Source: Blautia glucerasea
GTDB taxonomy: Bacteria; Bacillota; Clostridia; Lachnospirales; Lachnospiraceae
Assembly (NCBI RefSeq): GCF_020537505.1
Contig: NZ_JAJBMO010000016.1
Location: forward strand, 23,656-87,655
Direction of reading: 5' to 3'
Length of the DNA: 64,000 bases
Part shown: positions 46,209 through 54,508 of the stretch, piece by piece
How positions within the stretch are numbered: the stretch's first letter is position 1
Layout of the letters: each line of letters opens with the position of its first letter
Program-made: the position numbers and the translations under genes
The notes under the pieces: generated by a model
Told to the model about the DNA's origin: nothing
Seen by the model: the letters and a program-made list of their open reading frames with translations, nothing else
The model's database searches: none

Positions 46209-46685
46209 GTGCAGCATGTTTTTTTAGTGGGTGCTAAATCATTGGGGGCATATGGAGGATATGAGACGTTTGTCAATAAGCTGACAGAGTATCATCAAAA
46301 TAATCCAGAAATTAAGTATCATGTGTCAGTTAAAGCAAATGGACAAGGGGCTGGTGTGCCTGAGGGGGCTGTTAGTTGTAAGGAAGGTTATATATACCAT
46401 AATGCAGAATGCTACAAAATTACAATCCCAGAAAAATTAGGTTCAGCCCAAGCTATTTACTATGATTGTAAATCTTTAGAAAAAAGTATAGAAATTATTA
46501 AGAAACAAAACATCGAGAAGCCAATAGTTTACATTATGACTTGTCGGATTGGTCCTTTTTTTGATAGATATGCGCGAAAAATAAGAGCTTTGGGAGGAAG
46601 AGTGTTTTTAAATCCTGATGGGGAGTGTGAAATAATATGGGCAACCAGAGAAAAGCCTGATTTCATGCGGGTTTACGCGGCTTGA
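46209..46685 (+). pseudogene. Truncated DUF1972/CpsF-type rhamnosyltransferase, N-terminal part only
   Basis: From the GTG at 46209 (AAAGGAG upstream) the frame gives HVFLVGAKSLGAYGGYETFV and, near the end, RIGPFFDRYARKIRALGGRVFLNPDG, as in DUF1972 glycosyltransferases. Family members continue for about 250 residues more. Here, right after NPDG, the sequence changes to ECEIIWATREKPDF and stops. That point coincides with the left boundary of structured element A. The catalytic GT4 C-terminal half is lost, so the gene is almost certainly non-functional. Confidence 0.75.
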
Positions 46686-46885
46686 CCTTTTCACCTCAAC
46701 CTGTTTCTGCCTGTCATGGTGCGTTACGGCCAGCGTGATTTCAGGTGCTAATGGCTTCTGGTTGCGCTCTATACTTAACCCACCCACAGCGAAAGCTGAT
46801 AGAGCAGAAAACAGAATAAGGAGGTACGAAGGCGAGCCTGCGTATAGATTGCTGCGGCAATCTGTATACAGGCTTGTTGTCGTGC
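46622..46885 (+). repeat. Structured element A, homologous to element B at 47228
   Basis: Begins GTGTGAAATAATATGGGC-AACCA and ends with TAAGGAGGTACGAAGGC followed by a long hairpin (46834-46875: GAGCCTG..TATA..GATTGC pairing with GCAATC.GTATACAGGC, tip TGCG) and GTTGTCGTGC. Element B shares the left end, a TTAACCCAC/TTGACCCAC block, GAGCAG, TAAGGAG, ACGAA and the hairpin position, while the stem bases differ but still pair. No reading frame of note lies inside. Type unknown. Confidence 0.55.
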
Positions 46886-47001
46886 AATAAAGGATGCAAG
46901 GTGAATAGTGAAAGAACGAGCATGACAATTTGAGGATAAGAACTACTGGGATTGTGCATAAGGCAAAGATAAAAGCATGAAATAGCGGTTGGAGAGAAGT
47001 A

Positions 47002-47271
47002 ATGGAAGGAAAAATCAGACTTGCGGTTTTCGGACAGAAACGTCTTTCGCGTGAAGGCGGGATAGAGATTGTCGTAAAAGAATTATGCACCAGGATGGCA
47101 CAGAATGGTTGTGAGGTGACTTGCTACAATAGAGCAGGTCATCATGTGAGCGGTGCAGAGTATGACAAAACAATTGAATATGATGGTATCCGTCAAAAGG
47201 TTGTTCCAACCATTGAGAAAAAGGGGGCTAGAGATATAATAGGGTCAACCAAGAAATACCACGATAACTAA
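47002..47271 (+). pseudogene. Truncated GT4-type glycosyltransferase, N-terminal part only
   Basis: ATG with GGAGAG upstream; the 75-residue start LAVFGQKRLSREGGIEIVVK ... YNRAGHHVSGAEYD is the N-terminal substrate domain of a GT4 enzyme. After KKVVPTIEKKG-like sequence (residues 67-75) the frame turns into ARDIIGSTKKYHDN and stops, exactly where element B begins. Enzymes of this kind run about 370 residues, so the donor-binding half is missing. Same type of truncation as in the preceding gene. Confidence 0.75.
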
Positions 47272-47476
47272 AGGGTTTTGACGGCTCGACTCGTTCAACG
47301 AAAGTGTTTATTTGCTGACAGGCTGCGGAGAAGCTGAAATCCAGAGGTTATAGGTGGGAGGCTTTGGTGCAGCTCTGTTTTGACCCACAAAATGAGCAGC
47401 AAGTAAAAAATTAAGGAGAACGAATCGAGCCTACGGTGGATTGCCATTGAGTGATCCGCCGTGGGCTTGTTTGCTG
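47228..47476 (+). repeat. Structured element B, homologous to element A at 46622
   Basis: Begins GAGATATAATAGGGTCAACCA, continues to TTTTGACCCAC, GAGCAG, TTAAGGAGAACGAATC, and ends in a hairpin at 47427-47469 (GAGCCTACGG.GGAT pairing with ATCCGCCGTGGGCTTG) and TTTGCTG. Compared with element A the hairpin stem has many paired substitutions, which suggests that the structure is selected. It follows a truncated gene in the same way. Confidence 0.55.
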
Positions 47477-47548
47477 TTAAAAGAAAATTGGAAAAAACAT
47501 TCTAAAGTTAGATGAGTAGATAAAGGGGTACTGGGAGGAAGCAAACCT

Positions 47549-48634
47549 ATGGCGGAGAAAAAGAAAATACTGTACATAGTCGAAGCTATGGGCGGAGGCG
47601 TATTTACTTACATTGTAGATTTAGCAAATGAACTGGTAAATAAATATGATATGTACATTGCGTATGCAGTAAGAAAGCAGACACCGAAAAATTATAAGGA
47701 CTATTTTGACAAAAGAATTCATCTGATTGAAGTAAAGAATTTTGGAAGAGCAATCAATCCAACAAAGGATATTGCTGCGTTCTTTGAGGTAAAGAAAATT
47801 GCGGCAGAGGTAAAACCAGATGTGATTCATCTACACAGCAGCAAAGCAGGGGCGATTGGTCGAGTTGCATTTGATGGAAAAATTCCGATGTTCTATACGC
47901 CGCATGGATATAGCTTTTTAATGGAGAATTGTAATCCTACAAAACGCAGAGTTTTTAAGTTGATTGAGTCAGTTTGTGCCAAAAGAAACTGTACTACAAT
48001 TAGCTGCAGTGTAGGTGAGCATCAGGAAACCTTAAAGCTTACCAAGAATGCTGCTTATGTGAATAATGGCATCAATATGAAAGAACTTCAAGAGATTGTT
48101 AACCAGACAGAAAAAGTAGCGCATCCGTTTACCGTTTTTACCCTCGGAAGAATTTGCTACCAGAAAAATCCGACATTATTCAATACGATTGCAGAATCGC
48201 TACCAGATGTTAGGTTCGTCTGGATTGGAGATGGTGAGCTGCGGGAGGAACTGAAAAGTAAAAATATCGAAATTTCAGGATGGGTGGATAGGACAACTGC
48301 GATTAAGTATGCAGTCAATGCAGATGTATTTCTTCTCTCAAGCAGATGGGAGGGACTTCCAATTTCGTTGTTGGAGTCTATGTATATGAGAAAAGTCTGT
48401 GTTGTCAGCAATGTAATTGGCAACAGAGATGTGATTCATAATGGCGAAAATGGTTTTGTATGTTCTGATACAGAGGAATTTGTAAAAGCTATTAAAGAAG
48501 CCCGGAATGGAGCGGACAGATTTACAGAACGGGCATATCAAGATGTTTTGAATATGTACAATACCAAAGCTATGGCAAAACAATATAGCGAGAAATATGA
48601 TAAGGCGATAAATACTCGGGGGGGGATAGCATGA
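47549..48634 (+). CDS. GT4-family glycosyltransferase of the exopolysaccharide locus
   Basis: 361 residues, complete. N-terminal Rossmann domain ILYIVEAMGGGVFTYIVDLA with the acceptor-side motif DVIHLHSSKAGAIGR and TPHGYSF. C-terminal donor domain with FTLGRICYQKNP and the E-x7-E motif in SSRWEGLPISLLESMYM. Retaining transferase using a nucleotide-sugar; sugar unknown. GGGAGG precedes the ATG. A run of eight G (48618-48625) lies in the last codons, so slippage would change only the C-terminal tail. Confidence 0.9.
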   Translation: MAEKKKILYIVEAMGGGVFTYIVDLANELVNKYDMYIAYAVRKQTPKNYKDYFDKRIHLIEVKNFGRAINPTKDIAAFFEVKKIAAEVKPDVIHLHSSKAGAIGRVAFDGKIPMFYTPHGYSFLMENCNPTKRRVFKLIESVCAKRNCTTISCSVGEHQETLKLTKNAAYVNNGINMKELQEIVNQTEKVAHPFTVFTLGRICYQKNPTLFNTIAESLPDVRFVWIGDGELREELKSKNIEISGWVDRTTAIKYAVNADVFLLSSRWEGLPISLLESMYMRKVCVVSNVIGNRDVIHNGENGFVCSDTEEFVKAIKEARNGADRFTERAYQDVLNMYNTKAMAKQYSEKYDKAINTRGGIA

Positions 48635-48660
48635 GTTAATACTGTACGTCCTAACGAATG

Positions 48661-48690
48661 ATTATGCCACTGCAAAGGCGGTGGCATAAT
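48661..48690 (+). promoter_or_regulatory. 13-base-pair hairpin covering the ribosome site and start codon of the next gene
   Basis: ATTATGCCACTGC (48661-48673) and GCGGTGGCATAAT (48678-48690) pair over 13 positions (one G-T) with an AAAG loop. The only GG-rich ribosome-like site (GGCGGTGG) and the first two bases of the ATG at 48689 are inside the right arm. No T-run follows. Confidence 0.55.
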
Positions 48691-49810
48691 GCAAAAAATT
48701 AGAATATTGCATGTAGTCCAGGCTGCTGGTGGCGTAGACCGTTACATCCGAATGCTTCTCAAATATTTGGATAAAGAGAAGTTCGAGAATATACTGGTTT
48801 GCTCACAGGATTTCCATGAAGAAGATTACATAGGTTTGGTGGATTCTTTTGAACAGGTCGAAATGACCAGAGCCATTGGTGGTAATGACTTAAAGGCAAT
48901 TAAAGAGGTTAGGACACTGATAAAGAAATATAACCCCGATATCATCTATGCTCACTCCAGCAAGGCGGGGGCTATTGCTCGTGTTGCAGATATCGGCTTG
49001 AAGAATTGTTGTGTGTACAACCCACACGGAGGGGCGTTTAACATGCGATGCTCTGCAAAGAAAAAAGCAATGTACACTGCTATTGAAAAAGTAGCCACTC
49101 CTTTCTGTGATAAGATCATCTGCATTTCAGATGCGGAGAAGCAGTCTGCCTTGGACAAGAAAATTTGTAAAGATGATAAATTGCAGGTCATTTTTAATGG
49201 CGTGGACATCGAATCCTATGAAAGTGGAGCGCATGGCGTTGTTAAGAGAAAAGATCTGAACATACCAGAAGATGCATTTGTTGTCGGAATGGCTGGGCGA
49301 ATGAGTCCACAGAAAGCACCAGATGTCTTTGTTAAGATGGCAAAACGAGTGAAGGATAAAGTTCCAAATGCACACTTCATTATCGTTGGCAATGGAAACC
49401 AAGAAGCCGAGATTAGAAAGTATGCGGAGGACAATGGTTTCTCAGATAGCTTACATATTACAGGTTGGGTTGATAACCCAATGAGCTATGTGGAGCTTTT
49501 TGATGTTGCATGCTTACTGAGCCGTTGGGAAGGCTTCGGACTGGCATTGCCTGAGTATATGATGGCAGGAAAACCGATTGTGGCAAGCAAGGTGGATGCT
49601 ATTCCCAACATAATCCAGGATGGAGAAAATGGTTTGCTTGTCAAAGTGGATGACGATGTTGGAGCAAGTAATGCTGTGATGCGGATCTATCAGGAAGATG
49701 AATTGAAAGATAAATTGGTGACACAGGGATTGGAAGATGTACATAACAGGTTTAACGCTCGGAGAGTTTCAGAAGAACACGGGAAACTGTTTGAGAAGAT
49801 AATTAAGTGA
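48689..49810 (+). CDS. GT4-family glycosyltransferase of the exopolysaccharide locus
   Basis: 373 residues. N-terminal ILHVVQAAGGVDRYIRMLLKY and DIIYAHSSKAGAIARVADIG, C-terminal GMAGRMSPQKAPDVFVKMAK, NAHFIIVGNGNQE and the E-x7-E motif in SRWEGFGLALPEYMMAGKPI. A paralogue in style of the preceding enzyme. There is no upstream in-frame start, so translation must begin at the ATG inside the hairpin. Its stop overlaps a GTG of the next gene. Confidence 0.9.
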   Translation: MQKIRILHVVQAAGGVDRYIRMLLKYLDKEKFENILVCSQDFHEEDYIGLVDSFEQVEMTRAIGGNDLKAIKEVRTLIKKYNPDIIYAHSSKAGAIARVADIGLKNCCVYNPHGGAFNMRCSAKKKAMYTAIEKVATPFCDKIICISDAEKQSALDKKICKDDKLQVIFNGVDIESYESGAHGVVKRKDLNIPEDAFVVGMAGRMSPQKAPDVFVKMAKRVKDKVPNAHFIIVGNGNQEAEIRKYAEDNGFSDSLHITGWVDNPMSYVELFDVACLLSRWEGFGLALPEYMMAGKPIVASKVDAIPNIIQDGENGLLVKVDDDVGASNAVMRIYQEDELKDKLVTQGLEDVHNRFNARRVSEEHGKLFEKIIK

Positions 49811-49836
49811 TTAAAGATAGTTTGGAGAGTAGAGGA

Positions 49837-51027
49837 ATGAAAAAAACAGCAATTGTGTCATGCTATTTCCAGCATAACTATGGAAGTATGCTTCAGGCAT
49901 ATGCCACGCAGATGGCGTTAGATAAACTGGGATATGAAAATGAAACCATAGATATTTCTGGTTTCAACGGAGAAATTAAAAAGGCAAAATTGCTGTATTT
50001 TGCTAAGGCAAGTTTAACTTCAGATATTTTGCTGTCTAAACTCGGTATGGCAAAGAATGTATTGATTAAGAAAATTTCCAAAAACCAATACGCAGAATTG
50101 TCTAAGATTCGTGCAGAAAAATTCGATGCGTTTAGCCGTAAGCGGTTTAGACTTTCTTCGAAATACAATTCGAAAGCCGAACTTGGAAATAAATGTAAAG
50201 ATAACTATTCGAATGTGCTTGTAGGAAGTGATCAGTTATGGCTTCCTGGAAATATTGCAGCGGATTATTATACACTCAATTTTGTGCCGGGGACAGTAAA
50301 TTCGATTGCCTATGCAACGAGTTTTGGCCAGTCAAGTTTGCCGAAGGATTCTGCAAAAAAAGCCGAAGTATTTTTAAAGAGAATAAAGCACATTGGTGTA
50401 AGAGAAGAATCGGGTCAAAAACTGGTGAAAGAAATTGCAAACCGCAATGTTCCAGTAGTTTGCGATCCGACATTGCTGTTTACAGGCGATGAATGGATGA
50501 CAATCCAAAAGAAAGAATCTATAGTCGAAGGCAAGTATATCCTCTGTTATTTCTTAGGCAACAATCCTCCTCATAGGGAATTTGCAAAACGCTTAAAGGA
50601 AGCTACAGGCTGCAAGATCATAGCACTGACACATTTGGATGAATTCGTAAAGAGCGATGAAGGTTATGCTGATGAAACGCCTTATGATATTGATCCAGCA
50701 GATTTTCTGAACTTGATTCGGAATGCAGAATATGTTTGCACGGATTCGTTCCACTGCTCTGTATTTTCAATTCTTTATAAGCGGAAGTTTTTTACATTCC
50801 GTCGTTATAACAGAGATACTAAACAGTCAACAAATAGTCGGTTAGATACGCTATTCCACATGGCAGGTATCACTGGCAGATTACTGACGGGAGAAGAAAA
50901 TATAACTAATTGTTTGAAGATAGAGACAGACTTTGAAAGTGTTCATAAAAAGTTAGAAGGAATTCGGCAGAAGTCGTATGAATATCTTCTTGCGGCATTA
51001 AAAGATGAAGGGAGTACAGATTTGTGA
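49837..51027 (+). CDS. Polysaccharide pyruvyltransferase family protein
   Basis: 396 residues from the ATG at 49837 (GGAGAGTAGAGG upstream); a GTG at 49807 overlapping the previous stop would add 10 residues. Family features: N-terminal SCYFQHNYGSMLQAYATQMAL, then NVLVGSDQLWLPG, SIAYATSFGQSSLP, GVREESGQKLVKEI and VCTDSFHCSVFSILYKR. Members transfer pyruvate from PEP to a sugar to form a ketal, or act as related CsaB-like enzymes. The next gene starts in a GTGA overlap, so the protein pairs with the FrhB-like proteins. Confidence 0.88.
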   Translation: MKKTAIVSCYFQHNYGSMLQAYATQMALDKLGYENETIDISGFNGEIKKAKLLYFAKASLTSDILLSKLGMAKNVLIKKISKNQYAELSKIRAEKFDAFSRKRFRLSSKYNSKAELGNKCKDNYSNVLVGSDQLWLPGNIAADYYTLNFVPGTVNSIAYATSFGQSSLPKDSAKKAEVFLKRIKHIGVREESGQKLVKEIANRNVPVVCDPTLLFTGDEWMTIQKKESIVEGKYILCYFLGNNPPHREFAKRLKEATGCKIIALTHLDEFVKSDEGYADETPYDIDPADFLNLIRNAEYVCTDSFHCSVFSILYKRKFFTFRRYNRDTKQSTNSRLDTLFHMAGITGRLLTGEENITNCLKIETDFESVHKKLEGIRQKSYEYLLAALKDEGSTDL

Positions 51028-52226
51028 TTGAAGTTAATAAAAAACAGGACTGTTGCGGCTGTACTGCCTGCGCAGCAATTTGTCCGAAAGATGCAATTGC
51101 TATGAAGGAAGATAATGAAGGATTTCTTTATCCGACTATTGACAAAGAAATCTGCATTGATTGCGGTGCCTGTGAAAGAGTATGTCCAATCATTCATACA
51201 GCAAAAGAAAAACCTTTTGAGCAAACCGCATATATCGTACAGAATAAAGATCAAAAGGTCTTAAGAGAAAGTACAGCAGGCGGAGCATTTACTGCAATTG
51301 CTAAATATGTCTTACATAATAATGGTGTTGTGGTTGGTGTGGAACTAGGCGCCGATTTAACAGCTCGCCATGTTGCAGTTGAAAAGGAAAACGATTTATA
51401 TCGATTCCGTAATAGTAAATATGTCCAAAGTTCTGTGGGGGGGGGTACCCACCGACAGATTAAGTCCTTCTTAGAGCAAGGCAGATTCGTATGCTTTAGC
51501 GGAACACCGTGTCAGATAGAGGGACTAAAGAATTTCTTAAAGAAGGACTACGATAATCTGGTTACCGTTGATGTGGTTTGCAGAGCAGTACCTTCTCCTT
51601 TGATATTCCGTAAATATGTGGAATATCAGAAGAAAGAACTCTCAGACGATATAAAGACGGTTCGTTTCCGCGACAAGCATTACGGATATAAATATTCAAC
51701 GATGAACGTCATAACAGACAGAAATCATGGTAATTACCATCAGGGCGTTGAATCTGATCCGTGGTTAAGAGCATTTTTCTCTAATATTTGCGACCGACCA
51801 TCGTGCCATTCATGTCATTTCCGAAAGCAGTATCGTGTTAGTGATTTTACAATATGGGATTGCTTTAATGTGGGTAGGTTCTCAAAAGAACTGGATAATG
51901 ATAAAGGAGCTACGAGAGTTTTGGTGCATACAGAAAAGGGAAGGGAAATCTTTAATGCAATTAAGGATGACTTCTCTTATGTTGAAATCGCACCAGAAGT
52001 AGCTGTAGCTGGTGCAAAAGAAATGAAAGAATCTGTTGCACCGAATGAAAAGCGTGAGTTATTCTTCAAAGATGCAAATAGAATGAGCGGAGAAGAACTG
52101 TTTAATAAGTATTTCCCGGAGACCTTTAAGGTTAAAGCGGAACACTGCATCAGGTTGGCCTGTTATAAACTGGGGATATATAGCATAGCAAAAAAACTAT
52201 ATGTCAGACTAACGCATAAGTACTAA
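51024..52226 (+). CDS. FrhB/FdhB-type iron-sulfur flavoprotein of polysaccharide loci, copy 1, with a G9 tract
   Basis: 400 residues from a GTG overlapping the previous stop (GAAGGGAG upstream). Two ferredoxin motifs CCGCTACAAICPKDA and CIDCGACERVCPI are followed by the F420 hydrogenase beta-subunit domains with STAGGAFTAIAKYVL, FSGTPCQIEGLKNFL and CDRPSCHSCHFRKQYRVSDFT. Reaction unknown; such proteins are common beside pyruvyltransferases in capsule loci. A run of nine G at 51437-51445 encodes VGGG; the paralogue has LGDS there and is one residue shorter. Loss or gain of one G would truncate the protein, so it could phase-vary. Confidence 0.85.
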   Translation: MIEVNKKQDCCGCTACAAICPKDAIAMKEDNEGFLYPTIDKEICIDCGACERVCPIIHTAKEKPFEQTAYIVQNKDQKVLRESTAGGAFTAIAKYVLHNNGVVVGVELGADLTARHVAVEKENDLYRFRNSKYVQSSVGGGTHRQIKSFLEQGRFVCFSGTPCQIEGLKNFLKKDYDNLVTVDVVCRAVPSPLIFRKYVEYQKKELSDDIKTVRFRDKHYGYKYSTMNVITDRNHGNYHQGVESDPWLRAFFSNICDRPSCHSCHFRKQYRVSDFTIWDCFNVGRFSKELDNDKGATRVLVHTEKGREIFNAIKDDFSYVEIAPEVAVAGAKEMKESVAPNEKRELFFKDANRMSGEELFNKYFPETFKVKAEHCIRLACYKLGIYSIAKKLYVRLTHKY

Positions 52227-52278
52227 GCTTGCTATTCGTCTTGATTTCTGAATCTGTATTATGCGGAAAGGAAATCAG

Positions 52279-53469
52279 ATGATTGAAATTAAGGATAAAA
52301 AAGACTGCGTTGGTTGCACAGCCTGTGCAGAAATTTGTCCAAAGAAATGTATCCAGATGAAACCGGATGAAGAAGAATTTCTGTACCCGGTTGTCGATAA
52401 AAGTAGATGTGTAGAGTGTAATGCCTGCAACACAGTTTGTCCAATTCAAAGTCCCGTTACTGAGGAAGAAAAGCCACAAAAAGCTTATCTGGTTCAGCAC
52501 TGTGATGAAAAGGTGAGATTGGATAGTTCGGCAGGCGGTGCGTTTACAGCTATAGCAACAGTTGTTCTCCAAAAAGGTGGAGTGGTATTTGGAGCAGCAT
52601 ATGATGAGAATTTTCATGTGCAGCACACTTATGCGGAAACTGTTGATGATCTGAAAAAATTCAGAAACAGTAAATATGTTCAAAGCAAACTAGGAGATTC
52701 TTTCCACATGGTGAAAGACTTTCTCCAGAAAGGAAGATGGGTCTGCTTTAGCGGAACGCCTTGCCAGATTGAGGGGCTATCCAAATTTTTGCGAAAGCCA
52801 TACGAGAAATTGGTTCTGGTAGATGTGGTATGCCATGGTATTCCATCGCCGCTGGTGTGGAGCAGGTATCTGGAATACCAAGAACAGTCATTTCCGAACC
52901 CTGACAACATTCGTTTCCGGGATAAATTTTATGGATATAAATATTCCACAATGAGCATTATCCAAGATGGAAAGAATGTATACCATGCAGGAGCGCAGCT
53001 CGATCCAATGTTGAGAGCCTTTTTCTCAGACACATGTGATCGGCCATCTTGCTATGAATGTCCTTTCAAAAAGAGATATCGTGTAAGTGACTTCACAATT
53101 TGGGATTGCTTTTCTGTATATGATTTTGATAATAAGTTGGATGACGACAAAGGCACGACCAGAGTTCTTTGTCATTCTCAGAAAGCGGCGAGCCTTATGC
53201 AAGAGGTAATGGAGTATGCAAGGTGCAAAGAAGTCTCAGCTGATAAGTTGGTTGCAGGTGTGAAGGAAATGTTTGAATCTGTTCCAACGAATCCAAAGCG
53301 GACAGTATTTCTGGCTGATGCGGCAAAGTTATCTGGTAAAGAGTTGTTTGAAAAATACTATCCTGTTACGAACAAGGTAAAAGTAAAAACGGCCATTCGG
53401 AAGATACTTCTGATGACTGGAATTTATGGAGCAATGAAGAAATGTTTAAATCGGGTGCGAGGGAGATAA
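52279..53469 (+). CDS. FrhB/FdhB-type iron-sulfur flavoprotein of polysaccharide loci, copy 2
   Basis: 396 residues from the ATG at 52279 (AAAGGAA 5 bases upstream; an ATG at 52261 is possible). Same layout as the preceding protein: CVGCTACAEICPKKC and CVECNACNTVCPI, then SSAGGAFTAIATVVL, FSGTPCQIEGLSKFL and CDRPSCYECPFKKRYRVSDFT. The two are tandem paralogues, roughly half identical by eye, which suggests distinct substrates or a heteromeric pair. It lacks the G tract. Confidence 0.87.
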   Translation: MIEIKDKKDCVGCTACAEICPKKCIQMKPDEEEFLYPVVDKSRCVECNACNTVCPIQSPVTEEEKPQKAYLVQHCDEKVRLDSSAGGAFTAIATVVLQKGGVVFGAAYDENFHVQHTYAETVDDLKKFRNSKYVQSKLGDSFHMVKDFLQKGRWVCFSGTPCQIEGLSKFLRKPYEKLVLVDVVCHGIPSPLVWSRYLEYQEQSFPNPDNIRFRDKFYGYKYSTMSIIQDGKNVYHAGAQLDPMLRAFFSDTCDRPSCYECPFKKRYRVSDFTIWDCFSVYDFDNKLDDDKGTTRVLCHSQKAASLMQEVMEYARCKEVSADKLVAGVKEMFESVPTNPKRTVFLADAAKLSGKELFEKYYPVTNKVKVKTAIRKILLMTGIYGAMKKCLNRVRGR

Positions 53470-53470
53470 A

Positions 53471-54505
53471 ATGACGGAGCCATTTGTAAGTATTATTGTT
53501 CCGGTATATAAAGTACCGGAGCAGTATCTAAGAAAGTGCATTGAAAGTACAATGACACAAACACTGAAAAATATTGAAATCTTATTAGTGGATGATGGTT
53601 CGCCAGATCAGTGCGGCAAGATTTGTGACGAGTACGCAGAAAAAGACAAACGAATTCAGGTATTGCATAAGAAAAATGGTGGACTCTCCTCGGCCAGAAA
53701 TTACGGCTGTAAAGCTGCACAGGGAAAATGGATTATGTTTGTGGATGGTGATGACTGGATTGAGCCAGACATGTGCCAGACCATGTATAGTGCCGGAGAA
53801 GAAAAACAGACTCAGCTTGTTATGTGCGGCATAATGAAAGACTATGGTAAGTCTGCTACGGAGTATAAATTCTATCTGGAAGATGGCAAAGTATATAAGG
53901 GTCAGGAATGTAAATGGCTTCAGCAGCAGCTTTTGGTTTATAACGGAAATATCGCAGTTGCGTACTCAAAGCTGATTGACCGAAAATTATTGTTGGACAA
54001 TCAGATTTTTCATGATGAGGTGCTTCGTCAAGGTGCAGAGGGATTGGAATTTAATCTTCGGCTATTTGAAAAGTTAGGGAGTGCGACTTTCATCAACAAG
54101 CCATTTTATCATTATATCTATAATGAGAACTCGATTTCAGCTTCACATAATGAAGCCAATCACGAGTTTGTGATTAAGTGCTTTGAAAAAATCAAGGCTT
54201 TTATTGATACCTCTGACAATAAGGAGATGCTGAAACCTTGGTTTGACAATCGACTGCTGTATGTGATTATAACCACAGCAATCAGTGGCTATTTCAATCC
54301 GACTAATACGGAACCGTATGCAGATAAAAAGCGGAAATATGCAGCATATCTGGAAAAACCGATTGTAAAAGAGGCTTTAAAGACGAAGAATACAGTTGGA
54401 ATTGGAAAGCAGAGAGAAGTTGTATTGTTCTTTATTAAGCATCGGATGTATCTAATGCTTGATACGATGGGAAAGATGAGAAAATGGCAGAAGGAGCACA
54501 GATAA
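53471..54505 (+). CDS. GT2-family glycosyltransferase
   Basis: 344 residues, starts 1 base after the preceding stop with GGGAG upstream. GT-A fold: FVSIIVPVYKVPEQYLRKCI, the DDGSPDQCGKICDEY nucleotide-binding segment and the metal-binding DxD in MFVDGDDWIEPDM. The C-terminal third is helical. Inverting transfer of a sugar to the growing repeat unit; donor unknown. Cytoplasmic. Confidence 0.9.
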   Translation: MTEPFVSIIVPVYKVPEQYLRKCIESTMTQTLKNIEILLVDDGSPDQCGKICDEYAEKDKRIQVLHKKNGGLSSARNYGCKAAQGKWIMFVDGDDWIEPDMCQTMYSAGEEKQTQLVMCGIMKDYGKSATEYKFYLEDGKVYKGQECKWLQQQLLVYNGNIAVAYSKLIDRKLLLDNQIFHDEVLRQGAEGLEFNLRLFEKLGSATFINKPFYHYIYNENSISASHNEANHEFVIKCFEKIKAFIDTSDNKEMLKPWFDNRLLYVIITTAISGYFNPTNTEPYADKKRKYAAYLEKPIVKEALKTKNTVGIGKQREVVLFFIKHRMYLMLDTMGKMRKWQKEHR

Positions 54506-54508
54506 AAA

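Noticed and set aside
46622..47476. Group II intron fragments as explanation of elements A and B
   Set aside because: Element A begins GTGTG, as introns do, but element B does not, and neither hairpin has the AGC triad and size of domain V. A reverse transcriptase is also absent.
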